Shown here: positions 1-7,927 of the stretch, in pieces
Layout of the letters: every line of letters begins with the position of its first letter
Numbering within the stretch: position 1 is the stretch's first letter
From: CAZWKX01 sp964633975
GTDB lineage: Bacteria > Actinomycetota > Acidimicrobiia > Spongiisociales > UBA11373
Direction: 5' to 3'
NCBI GenBank assembly: GCA_964633975.1
Contig: CAZWKX010000004.1
Location: 1 to 64,000 of the forward strand
DNA: 64,000 bases
Position numbers and translations under genes: made by a program
Notes under the pieces: model-generated
The model's input: only the letters and a program-made list of their open reading frames with translations
Database searches by the model: none
Told to the model about the DNA's origin: nothing

Positions 1-39
1 CCTGGGCCAGTGCTACGTCATCAGGTCGGCTCGTCGGGC

Positions 40-1404
40 CTAGCTGCCCTGTGTCAGGCGCTTGGCCGCCGCGTTGTGTTCGGCGATGAGTCGCTCCTCG
101 CCCTCGAAGGAGCCATCGGTGATCACCGGTCTGCCGTGTACGTACACGTGCCGTGCCGGTGTGGGCGCACACATCAGGGCGGCTGCCACGGGGTCGCGGA
201 GCGCGCCGGCGTACTCGATGCGGCCGAGATCGAGGGTAAAGAAGTCGGCGCACTTGCCCGGCTCCAGTGAGCCGATGTCGGCGCGTCCCAGCAGCTTGGC
301 TCCGCCGATTGTGGCCAGCTCCAGGGCGGTCCGGGCGCTCATCTGAGGGCCTCCGGCCAGGTTGGGGGCGGCGTTGAGGCGGGCCAGCAGCATGGCCATT
401 CGGGCTTCGCCGAGCAGATTGCCGCCGTCGTTGCTTGCCGACCCGTCGACGCCCAGGCCGACGTTGACCCCGGTGGCCAGGTAGGCGGCGACCGGGGCTA
501 TGCCCGAGGCCAGCCTCATGTTTGAAGACGGGCAATGAGCCACGCCGGTACCGGCAGCGGCCATGGCCTCGATCTCGGTGGTGCCGACGAATACTCCGTG
601 GGCGAACCAAACGTCGTCTCCGGCCCAGCCCAGCTCCTGGGCGTAGGGCGCCGGTCGGGCGCCGAAGTGCTCCAGGCAGAAACGCTCCTCGTCGGCGGTC
701 TCGGCGAGATGGGTGTGCAGGCGCACGCCCTTCTCGCGGGCCAGCTCGGCCGACGCTCGCATGAGGTCTGCGGTGACCGAGAAAGGGGAGCAGGGGGCAA
801 AAACCACCTGGGTCATCGAGCCGGGCGAAGGGTCGTGATAGGCATCGACCGCCCGGATGCATTCTTCAAGGATGGTGTCCTCATCCTCGACGACGGAGTC
901 CGGCGGAAGGCCACCGTCGCTTTCGCCGAGGCTCATAGATCCACGGGAGACGTGGAATCGCAAGCCGATGTCGGTGGCCGCCGCCACCTGGTCGTCCACC
1001 GACGATCCGTTGGGCCAGACGTACTGGTGGTCGAAGGCGGTTGTGCATCCACTATGGGCCAGCTCGAGCAGGCCGATCAGAGTGGCCAAGAAGACGTCGT
1101 CGGGGGTGAGGCGGGCCCAGATCGGGTACAGGGTGCGCAGCCAGTCGAACAAGCCGACATCCTGGGCCCCGGGCATCGCCCTGGTCAGGGTCTGGTAGAG
1201 ATGGTGATGGGTGTTGACCAGCCCGGGCAGCACCAGCTGGCTGGACGCGTCGAGGACCTCGTCGGCCTCTGTGGGCAGATCCTCCGCCGTTCCCACCTTC
1301 TCGATGAACCCGTCGCGGACGAACAGGCCGCCTCCGGCGATTTCCCGTCGGTCGGCGTCCATGGTGACGAGGATCTGGGCGTTGCGGACCAGCAGGGTGG
1401 GCAT
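40..1404 (-). CDS. 8-oxoguanine deaminase-like amidohydrolase
   Basis: This 454-residue protein belongs to the metal-dependent amidohydrolase superfamily (COG0402, cytosine/guanine deaminase-like). It shows the HxH-type metal site in NTHHHLYQ, the second metal histidine region HTHLAE, and a metal aspartate in VDGSASND. That last motif is typical of 8-oxoguanine deaminases, which hydrolyse 8-oxoguanine to urate and ammonia. Length and the start MPTLLVRNAQ fit the family, and no signal peptide is visible, so it should be cytosolic. Atrazine and hydroxyatrazine hydrolases are close relatives, so the substrate is inferred. It lies downstream of the ABC exporter genes on the same strand, separated from them by a heptad-repeat element. 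Confidence 0.85.
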   Translation of the reverse strand: MPTLLVRNAQILVTMDADRREIAGGGLFVRDGFIEKVGTAEDLPTEADEVLDASSQLVLPGLVNTHHHLYQTLTRAMPGAQDVGLFDWLRTLYPIWARLTPDDVFLATLIGLLELAHSGCTTAFDHQYVWPNGSSVDDQVAAATDIGLRFHVSRGSMSLGESDGGLPPDSVVEDEDTILEECIRAVDAYHDPSPGSMTQVVFAPCSPFSVTADLMRASAELAREKGVRLHTHLAETADEERFCLEHFGARPAPYAQELGWAGDDVWFAHGVFVGTTEIEAMAAAGTGVAHCPSSNMRLASGIAPVAAYLATGVNVGLGVDGSASNDGGNLLGEARMAMLLARLNAAPNLAGGPQMSARTALELATIGGAKLLGRADIGSLEPGKCADFFTLDLGRIEYAGALRDPVAAALMCAPTPARHVYVHGRPVITDGSFEGEERLIAEHNAAAKRLTQGS

Positions 1405-1431
1405 GGGTGGAGCTTACGTTGGAGCGAGGCT

Positions 1432-1503
1432 CAGGATGCAGAATGCAGATTGCAGAATGAAGAGGGCAGACGACCGACTCTGAATTCTGGACTCTGAGTT
1501 CTG
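1432..1503. repeat. Bipartite heptad inverted repeat, copy A
   Basis: Two blocks of 7-bp units face each other. On the + strand units of the form CAGNNTG (about 1432-1469) are followed by a short spacer and units of the form NNYTCTG (1476-1503). The blocks are near reverse complements, so a transcript could fold into a long imperfect hairpin. The element lies 40 nt after the stop codon of the minus-strand ABC gene and just upstream of the deaminase start. Three further copies occur in the window at 5832, 12432 and 46427. Confidence 0.8.
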
Positions 1504-1542
1504 ATGTCGGGGCTCTTTGCTTCTGCCCCGGAAGACGGCGCA

Positions 1543-3321
1543 TCACGCCCCATTCGGCTCCCTCTCCCACAGCCTGCGGAATTCGGCGCTCCGGTCCAGC
1601 AGCTCCTCGAGCGTGCCGACCGCGGACACCCGGCCTCCCTCGAGAAGCACAATCTGATCGGCGCGCTGCAGGGCGGCCCTCCGGTGAGACACGACCAGGC
1701 TCGTCACCTCAGACCGCTCGGCAAAGAGGCGTTGCCAGAGCAGATGTTCGGTGTCGACGTCGAGGGCGCTGGACAGATCGTCGAAGACGAGCAGCTCCGG
1801 CCGGCGTACGAACATTCGTGCCGCCGCCGAACGCTGGACCTGGCCGCCGGAGAGACGTACTCCCAGGGGACCCACCATCGTGCCCAACCCGGCCGGCATC
1901 GACTCCACATCGGGATCGAGCACGGCGGCTCGTATCGCCTCATGCAGGCGGGAGTCGGTGTCGCCGCGTCCCAGCAGAAGGTTGTCCCGCAGCGACAGCG
2001 AGAACAGGCGCGGCACCTGAGGCGTGTAGGCGGACCGCGGTGGCACGAAGAACTCGGCGGGCTGCTCGACCACCCGGCCGTTCCAGCGAATAACGCCCTC
2101 CTGAGCCGGCAGCAGCCCGAGCACGGCGCGCAGCAGGGTGGTTTTGCCCGAGCCGATGCGCCCCGTGATTACCGTGAACGATCCTCGGGGCACGACGACA
2201 TCGATCTCGTGGACTCCCGCGTCGGTGCCCGGGTAGATGTACGTGAGTTCCTCGATTCTCAGCTCCTGGAGCGGTTCGACGTCGGCCGTGCCCGACTCGG
2301 GCACAGCCGCCTCTCCGGTGAGGCCGAGATCGACCGGCTCCACCAGCTGCTCCGCCGGTGCGCCGCGTAGCAGCACCGCCATACGGCCGAACGAGACCGT
2401 CGCCTGCTGATAGCGGGCCACGAATAGCCCGAGCACAAAGACGCCTTCACTGAAGGATCCGAGGAGATAGACGAACAGGGCGAAATCGCCCACGGTGAAC
2501 GTCCCTGCCGCCATGGCCTGGGCGGCTACCACAAGGATCACGGCGGTGCCGATGTTCACCGTGTTCCAGAACAGCGACTCCAAAACGGCGGTGAGCACGG
2601 CGTCGCGCACCATCGCGGTGCGCCGGGCTTCGTTGAGGGCTCGAAAGTGCTCCACCATCGACTTTTCGGCGCCGGAGACCTTGATCGACTGAACCGAGCT
2701 GAAGGTCTCGCCCAGAGCGTCGGTGATGCGGCCGGTGGCTTCGCGTGCCGCTTCCCGGTACCTGCGGACGCGGCGCCTCGCCTGTGCAGCCAGCCAAATG
2801 ACCACAACCATCGGGGCGAACACGAACAGGGTGACCCGGGCGTTGATGGAGATGAGCAGTGCCAGAGCTATCCCCGAGAAGAGGAGGATGCCGAGGACGT
2901 CGACGGTCCACGAGACGGTCTCCTCGACCTCGTCCACGTCTTCACGGAAACGGCTTATGGCTTCTCCGGGTGACTGATCGAGAGCCTGGGCGCCGGGCAT
3001 CTCGAATATCCTTCCCAGCATGTTCCGGCGCAGTTGGGCGCCGACGCGGAACATGAAATGCATGTCGACCCACATGGCCAGCCACATGATCACGAGGTAG
3101 CCGGCGCCGTATGCGAGCACGATGACGACGAGCGTGCCCACGGAGAACCCGGCGGGTTCCTGTCCAGAGACCGCGTCGAAGAAGGCGCGTACGGCGAGCG
3201 CCGGCACGAACGCCAGGCACCAGATCACGACCCATCCGATGGCGTTGGCCAGGTACCGCCACGGCTGACGGCGAATGAGTCGCGTCAAGAGACGGCCGGT
3301 CGGGATAGTCGGCCTGCTCAT
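1543..3321 (-). CDS. ABC exporter subunit with degenerate Walker B
   Basis: This is a 592-residue half-transporter with an N-terminal six-helix membrane domain (about residues 20-310) and a C-terminal ATPase domain. Walker A is GRIGSGKTT (from 387), the signature is canonical LSGGQ (490-494), and Walker B is LLVFDD (510-515). An Asp replaces the catalytic Glu at 515. The H-loop His lies in VVSHRR. The start overlaps the stop of the upstream half-transporter gene by 4 bp (ATGA), so the two should be translated together. In heterodimeric exporters one ATP site is hydrolysis-deficient, and this subunit supplies the defective Walker B and the intact signature. Substrate is unknown; multidrug or lipid export is typical of the family. 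Confidence 0.9.
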   Translation of the reverse strand: MSRPTIPTGRLLTRLIRRQPWRYLANAIGWVVIWCLAFVPALAVRAFFDAVSGQEPAGFSVGTLVVIVLAYGAGYLVIMWLAMWVDMHFMFRVGAQLRRNMLGRIFEMPGAQALDQSPGEAISRFREDVDEVEETVSWTVDVLGILLFSGIALALLISINARVTLFVFAPMVVVIWLAAQARRRVRRYREAAREATGRITDALGETFSSVQSIKVSGAEKSMVEHFRALNEARRTAMVRDAVLTAVLESLFWNTVNIGTAVILVVAAQAMAAGTFTVGDFALFVYLLGSFSEGVFVLGLFVARYQQATVSFGRMAVLLRGAPAEQLVEPVDLGLTGEAAVPESGTADVEPLQELRIEELTYIYPGTDAGVHEIDVVVPRGSFTVITGRIGSGKTTLLRAVLGLLPAQEGVIRWNGRVVEQPAEFFVPPRSAYTPQVPRLFSLSLRDNLLLGRGDTDSRLHEAIRAAVLDPDVESMPAGLGTMVGPLGVRLSGGQVQRSAAARMFVRRPELLVFDDLSSALDVDTEHLLWQRLFAERSEVTSLVVSHRRAALQRADQIVLLEGGRVSAVGTLEELLDRSAEFRRLWEREPNGA

Positions 3322-5072
3322 GCCAGCACCTCCTCCATACCCGTTTGCAGCAGCCGGCCGAAGCGCGACGAGGCGTCGACGGCGAGAGCAGCCCGCTCAC
3401 CGAACTCGACGACGCGGCCCTGCTCGAGGATGACGATGTCGTCGGCCCGGTGCACCGTGGCCAGGCGGTGGGCGATGACGACCCCGGTGCGGTTTTGGAG
3501 CAGCCGATCCACCGCTCGTTCGATGAGCCGCTCCGTCACCGGGTCGAGCCGGGACGAGGCCTCGTCGAGGACGACGAGGCCGGGGTCGCGCAGGAAGACC
3601 CGGGCGAATGCGAGCAGCTGCGCCTGGCCGGCGGACAGCCCCGCCGAGCCTACCTCGAGCATCGTGCCGAGGCCGTCGTCGAGGCCGGCCGCCCAGTCGC
3701 CGAGACCGAGATCGAACAGCACTTGCCACAGAGCGTCGTCGTGGATCGTCTCATCGAAAAAGGTGAGGTTGTCACGCACGGTGCCGCGGAACAGCTGCAC
3801 CTCCTGAGTGACCATTGCCACCCGGGAGCGGAGCTGGTGTATGTCCAGGGAGGGAACGGGCCTGCCGGCGAGCCGGACCGTGCCTTTGACCGGGTCGTAG
3901 AGCCGAGTGAGAAGGCGGGCCAGCGTGGACTTGCCGCTGCCGGTGCGTCCCAGTACACCGAGCACACGGCCCGGCTCCAGGGTCAGATCGAAGTCGTGGA
4001 GCACTGTGTCGCCGTCGGAGCCCTCGTCGTGATAGGCGAACTCGACGTGGTCGAGGGCAACGGCGAGGGCTCCATCCGGAAGGCGGGCATCACCGGAGGT
4101 GTCTAGGTGTGAGGACCGGCCGAGCAGCTCTTCGACGCGCGAGATCCCGGCGCCGGCTCGCTGCAGATCTTCCATCTGGCGGCGGATCTGCTCGATCGGC
4201 TGCCTGAGCATCTCCGTGTATTGGAAGATCAGGTAAGCCGATCCGATCGTGATGGCGCCGTCGTCGAGGAGCATCGACCCCAGCCAGAACACGAGGGCGA
4301 TGCCGAAAACGTAGGTGGTGATCTCGGTGCCCCACAGCACCGAGAAGCCGAACCGGGCTCGGACCGCCTCGGGCAGCCAGGATCGAAGCACGGCCGAGAA
4401 GCGGTGCATCATGAAGGGCACTCCTCCGCTGGCGCGGATGTCCTCGGTGCCGGCCAGCTGCTCGCCGATGAAGCCGAAGAACTCGGCGCGCCGGGCGCGC
4501 AAGCTTTTCCACCAGGGCATGGCCACTCCCTGCATGCGGAGCATGGCGAAGAGAGCGAGGCTGGCAAAGCCGGTGAGCCCCATCCCCACCCACATGTTCT
4601 CCCGCCACAGCAGAGCGAGGATTCCGACGATGAGAACGGTGTTCCCGATCACGTGGATGACGAACCGGGAGAAGAAGTTCGACAGTGTCGTCACGTCGCC
4701 GTCGATGCGCTCGATGAGCTCACCCGGCGTTGTCGATTTGTGAAACGACATGTCGAGGTCGAGCACGTGCGCCACGAGGTCGGCCCTTAACTCGTTGGTG
4801 ACGGTCCATCCGACATTCTCGGCGATGTAGGTGGCGACGACGCTGAGCACCTGGTGGGCCAGGGCAAGCGCGGCGAACACGCCGGCCAGCACCAGCAGCC
4901 GTGATGTCCGGGAGCCGGCGGTGGCCTCGTCGATGAAGAGGCGAATGACCTGCGGGTTGGCCACCTTGAAGCCGATGGCGGCGAAGAGAAGCACGGCGAG
5001 TAGCCCAACCCGAGCCCGCAGAGGGCGCAGGTATCGGGAGAGCAGTCTCCAGTAGGCGCGTACCGGGATCAT
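3318..5072 (-). CDS. ABC exporter subunit with degenerate signature motif
   Basis: This 584-residue half-transporter is the first gene of the exporter pair. It has a membrane domain (about residues 15-300) and an ATPase domain with Walker A GRTGSGKS (375-382), Walker B VVLDE with the catalytic Glu at 504, and H-loop VIAHRL. Its signature motif is altered to LSAGQ (479-483). The changes are complementary to those of the partner: the intact Walker B here faces the partner's intact LSGGQ, while LSAGQ faces the partner's Asp-containing Walker B. This is the pattern expected for a heterodimer with one consensus and one degenerate ATP site. The start at 5072 has only a weak ribosome-binding site. 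Confidence 0.9.
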   Translation of the reverse strand: MIPVRAYWRLLSRYLRPLRARVGLLAVLLFAAIGFKVANPQVIRLFIDEATAGSRTSRLLVLAGVFAALALAHQVLSVVATYIAENVGWTVTNELRADLVAHVLDLDMSFHKSTTPGELIERIDGDVTTLSNFFSRFVIHVIGNTVLIVGILALLWRENMWVGMGLTGFASLALFAMLRMQGVAMPWWKSLRARRAEFFGFIGEQLAGTEDIRASGGVPFMMHRFSAVLRSWLPEAVRARFGFSVLWGTEITTYVFGIALVFWLGSMLLDDGAITIGSAYLIFQYTEMLRQPIEQIRRQMEDLQRAGAGISRVEELLGRSSHLDTSGDARLPDGALAVALDHVEFAYHDEGSDGDTVLHDFDLTLEPGRVLGVLGRTGSGKSTLARLLTRLYDPVKGTVRLAGRPVPSLDIHQLRSRVAMVTQEVQLFRGTVRDNLTFFDETIHDDALWQVLFDLGLGDWAAGLDDGLGTMLEVGSAGLSAGQAQLLAFARVFLRDPGLVVLDEASSRLDPVTERLIERAVDRLLQNRTGVVIAHRLATVHRADDIVILEQGRVVEFGERAALAVDASSRFGRLLQTGMEEVLA

Positions 5073-5294
5073 GGGTTTACTCGGTGAGGTAGGGAAACGT
5101 GGCCGGGAAGTTGAGCAGACGCATCACCGACGGGCCGGATGCCCGCCGGGTCAAGGCCCGGTGACCGAAGTCAGCGGAACATTGGTTGTGGTCTGTCCAT
5201 GATCGCCTCCGCGGACGGGAACTCTCACAGGGGCGGCGGCTGCTGTCAAACGTTGTTGCAGAGCTGCGGCATCGGGGCGCTACGCTGATCTTCC

Positions 5295-5831
5295 GTGTCC
5301 GAGACGCCGCAACCCCTAATCACCAGCGACCGTATCGCTGCTCGTGTCGCAGAGCTCGCCGCCCAGATCGACGCCGACTACGAGGGTGTCGACGAGCTCG
5401 TTCTGATCGGTGTGCTCAAAGGATCGTTTGTGTTCCTGGCCGATCTGGCCCGCCGTCTCAGCGCGCCCCACCGCATCGAGTTCATCGCCGTGTCCTCCTA
5501 CGGTGAGGACGAGAGCATCGATCACCCCGGAGCGGTGCGCCTGCTCATGGACGTCCGCCACGACATCGGGCACAAGCACGTGCTGGTGGTCGAAGACATT
5601 GTGGACACCGGCCTGACTCTGGCCTACCTGCTTCGCCTGCTCGAGGCCCGGGGGCCGGCCTCGTTGAAGGCTTGCACCTTGCTGCACAAGCCTGAGCGCT
5701 CCAAGGTCGATGTGAAACTCGACTACCTCGGCTTCGAGATCCCCAATATCTGGGTGGTGGGCTACGGACTCGACTATGCCGAGCGGTATCGCACGCTGCC
5801 GGATATCTGTTCTATCGAGCCGAAGGAATAG
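5295..5831 (+). CDS. hpt: Hypoxanthine phosphoribosyltransferase
   Basis: This 178-residue enzyme transfers ribose phosphate from PRPP to hypoxanthine (and usually guanine) in purine salvage. The PRPP-binding motif is VVEDIVDTGLTL (about residues 97-108). The LKGS loop near residue 45 and the C-terminal LDY motif in a YGLDYAERYR segment match the type I phosphoribosyltransferase fold. The start is GTG at 5295. Length equals the family norm, and the protein should be cytosolic. In many actinobacteria hpt sits beside tilS and ftsH; here it stands alone between the ABC genes and the VKOR gene. A heptad-repeat element begins immediately after its stop codon. Confidence 0.95.
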   Translation: MSETPQPLITSDRIAARVAELAAQIDADYEGVDELVLIGVLKGSFVFLADLARRLSAPHRIEFIAVSSYGEDESIDHPGAVRLLMDVRHDIGHKHVLVVEDIVDTGLTLAYLLRLLEARGPASLKACTLLHKPERSKVDVKLDYLGFEIPNIWVVGYGLDYAERYRTLPDICSIEPKE

Positions 5832-5917
5832 AGAGTTCAGGGCTCAGAGTCCAAAGGCGAGGGAGCTGCACTACCGATTCTGCAATCTGCATTCTGCGCT
5901 CTGCACTCTGGACTCTC
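5832..5917. repeat. Bipartite heptad inverted repeat, copy B
   Basis: The element begins directly behind the hpt stop codon. A short block of about three degenerate reverse units (5832-5853) is followed by a spacer of about 22 nt and six forward NNYTCTG units (5876-5917). A 20-nt stretch in the forward block (5877-5896) occurs, inverted, in copy A. It lies between hpt and the VKOR gene, which are both on the + strand. The open reading frame of the VKOR gene runs back through it, but the protein signal starts only at 5980. Confidence 0.8.
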
Positions 5918-5979
5918 CGCTCCTTGCGGTAGTCCCAGAACCGTGCCAGCCTGTCGCTGATCATGCTCGAGACGGGGTG

Positions 5980-7248
5980 ATGATGCCTCTGAAGAACGAT
6001 CGTGACGGGAGACTGCGGCGAGCCGCGGTCTTTGTGCTGCTGCTGGTCGTCTTCGGGCTCCTTGCGCCCGTAGCCCTGGCGCAAGAGGAGGAGCAAACGA
6101 AGGTCCACGCCCTTCTCTTCTTCCTGCCGACCTGCGGCCACTGCGAGTACGTGATCTACGAGGTGCTCTTCCCCGAGGTGTTCCCCGAGAACGGCGGCGA
6201 TCCTGTGGTGGTCGGCAGTCAGGCCGACAGCGAGGGGTTGATCCCCTTCTACCTGGTGACCAACGGGAGCCTGGAGATGGTCTTCGTCGACGCCTCGACC
6301 AGTGAAGGAGGCCAGTTCTTCATAGATGCCAGCCGAGCGATCGGTGTGCCGGACGAGGCGCTGGGCCACGTGCCGCTGCTCATCGTGCAGGACATGTGGT
6401 ACATGGGCTCCGGGGACATCCCCGACTACTTCCCGGGCATCGTTGCGGATGGGCTCGCCGGCAACGGAATCCCGTGGCCCGACGTTCCTGGAATCGACTC
6501 CGTCCTGGCCAGCGTGTCTGCAGGCGACGATGGCACAGCAACTACGACGGTGCCGAACAACGATGGCGCGATCCCCGTGACTGGCGAGTCGATGTGGGAG
6601 CTTTTTGGCGACGATCAGCCGGCCAACAGCATCGCCCTGGTTGTGCTCGTTCTTTTGGTGATCAGCCTCGTTGCCGTGGATATCTTGTTCCGCAGACGTG
6701 GCGACGGGACGCGTTTCGATGTGCTGGTGCCGATCCTGGCGCTCGTCGGTCTGGGCATCGCCATCTACCTGGCCTACATCGAATCGAGCGGTGTCGAGGC
6801 GGTGTGCGGTCCGGTGGGCAACTGCAACGCGGTGCAGCAGAGCAAGTACGCCAAGCTGTTTGGGGTCATCCCGATCGGGATCATCGGGATCGCCGGCTAC
6901 GCAGCGTCTCTGGTGGCGTGGTTGACCGCGAGGGTGAGTCGAAGGTCGGCGGCGGACTGGGCCCGAGTGGCTCTCTTTGCCGGTGCCGTCGGCGGCACCC
7001 TGTTCTCCGTGTACCTGACCTACCTCGAGCCCTTTGTCATCGGCGCCACATGCGCCTGGTGCGTCGGGTCGGCCGTCATTGTCACCCTGCTCATGCTGCT
7101 GACGGCCGGTCCCGCCGGCGAGGCTTGGGAACGGCTGCATCCCGCGCCGTCGCAGCCGGCGGCGGACGACCGGGATCGTCGGGGCTCGGTGGACCGGGCC
7201 GGCAAAGGGAGTCGGCCGGCTCAACGGTCCCGCAGTCAACGGCGATAG
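5980..7248 (+). CDS. Thioredoxin-like/VKOR fusion membrane protein
   Basis: About 422 residues. A signal-like hydrophobic segment (about 17-36) precedes an extracytoplasmic thioredoxin-like region with the motif CGHC (about 51-54). A membrane helix follows near 210, and then a vitamin K epoxide reductase domain with CGPVGNC (loop cysteines) and the active-site pair CAWC. VKOR proteins reoxidise DsbA-like oxidases with quinone, so the protein probably makes disulfide bonds in exported proteins. Many bacterial fusions carry the thioredoxin domain at the C-terminus; here it is N-terminal. The start was placed at ATG 5980 (5983 also possible) because the upstream open frame crosses a repeat element. 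Confidence 0.85.
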   Translation: MMPLKNDRDGRLRRAAVFVLLLVVFGLLAPVALAQEEEQTKVHALLFFLPTCGHCEYVIYEVLFPEVFPENGGDPVVVGSQADSEGLIPFYLVTNGSLEMVFVDASTSEGGQFFIDASRAIGVPDEALGHVPLLIVQDMWYMGSGDIPDYFPGIVADGLAGNGIPWPDVPGIDSVLASVSAGDDGTATTTVPNNDGAIPVTGESMWELFGDDQPANSIALVVLVLLVISLVAVDILFRRRGDGTRFDVLVPILALVGLGIAIYLAYIESSGVEAVCGPVGNCNAVQQSKYAKLFGVIPIGIIGIAGYAASLVAWLTARVSRRSAADWARVALFAGAVGGTLFSVYLTYLEPFVIGATCAWCVGSAVIVTLLMLLTAGPAGEAWERLHPAPSQPAADDRDRRGSVDRAGKGSRPAQRSRSQRR

Positions 7249-7273
7249 CGGCGGCGCCGATCAGGGGCCGTGT

Positions 7274-7927
7274 CTACCCGAGGCCTCGATCGACGGCCCA
7301 GCGGGTCAGCTCGTGCCGGTTGGAGAGCTGGAGTTTGCGCAGCACGTCCGAGACGTGGGTCTCGATGGTCTTCGGGGACACGTAGAGCGCTTCGGCGATC
7401 TCCCTGTAGGTGTAGCCCTTGGCGATGTGGCGCAACACCTCGCGCTGGCGATCGGTGAGGCGGTCGAGGTCGGGGTCCACGTCGGCCACATCGACGCTGG
7501 GGAAGGCCTCGAGCACAAACCCGGCGAGCTGAGGTGAAAAGACGGCGTGGCCGGCGGCGACCAGCTTCAGTGCCTCCAGCACCTCGGCCGCGCTGGTGGT
7601 CTTGGTGAGGTAGCCCGACGCCCCCGCTCTGATGACGGCAATAACGTCTTCGGGAGCGCCGGACACGGAGAGAGCCAGGAACTTGACATCGGGGTGGGTG
7701 CGTTTCACCTGATCGACCACCCGCTGGCCGCCGCCTCCGGGAAGGTGCACATCGAGGAGTACGACGTCGGGCTCCCGCTCCCTGATCAGCTCGATGGCCG
7801 GGTCGACATCATCGGCCTCGCCTATGACCTCGACGTGCTCGCCGATGGCGGCGCGCACACCGGCGCGGAAGATATCGTGGTCGTCGACGACAAACACCCG
7901 CAGACCCGGCTCAGGCTGCACCATCAT
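7274..7927 (-). CDS. NarL/LuxR-family response regulator
   Basis: This 217-residue protein has an N-terminal receiver domain with the phosphoacceptor Asp in VVLLDVHLP (about residue 58) and Lys in the YLTKTTSA segment. A C-terminal LuxR-type helix-turn-helix follows (LTDRQREVLRHIAKGYTY region, about 150-215). It is a transcription regulator that should bind DNA after phosphorylation. Its start overlaps the end of the histidine kinase gene by 17 bp, so the pair is translationally coupled and presumably cognate. The kinase resembles MacS, so this would be a MacR-like regulator. Target genes are not evident from the sequence. Confidence 0.9.
   Translation of the reverse strand: MMVQPEPGLRVFVVDDHDIFRAGVRAAIGEHVEVIGEADDVDPAIELIREREPDVVLLDVHLPGGGGQRVVDQVKRTHPDVKFLALSVSGAPEDVIAVIRAGASGYLTKTTSAAEVLEALKLVAAGHAVFSPQLAGFVLEAFPSVDVADVDPDLDRLTDRQREVLRHIAKGYTYREIAEALYVSPKTIETHVSDVLRKLQLSNRHELTRWAVDRGLG

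Noticed and set aside
1432..1503. CRISPR array or ordinary microsatellite
   Set aside because: Units are only 7 bp, without spacers, and occur as inverted blocks, not as a single-direction array.
5082..5132. Short frame ending MRLLNFPATFPYLTE just upstream of the ABC exporter
   Set aside because: Only 16 codons from a GTG-ATG, no ribosome-binding site, and the long open frame upstream lacks starts. An exported peptide precursor is tempting but unsupported.
5812..7239. Long minus-strand frame (475 codons) opposite the VKOR gene
   Set aside because: Composition is His/Arg/Asp-rich without domain motifs, and the + strand carries a clear signal peptide, CGHC, CAWC and membrane helices.
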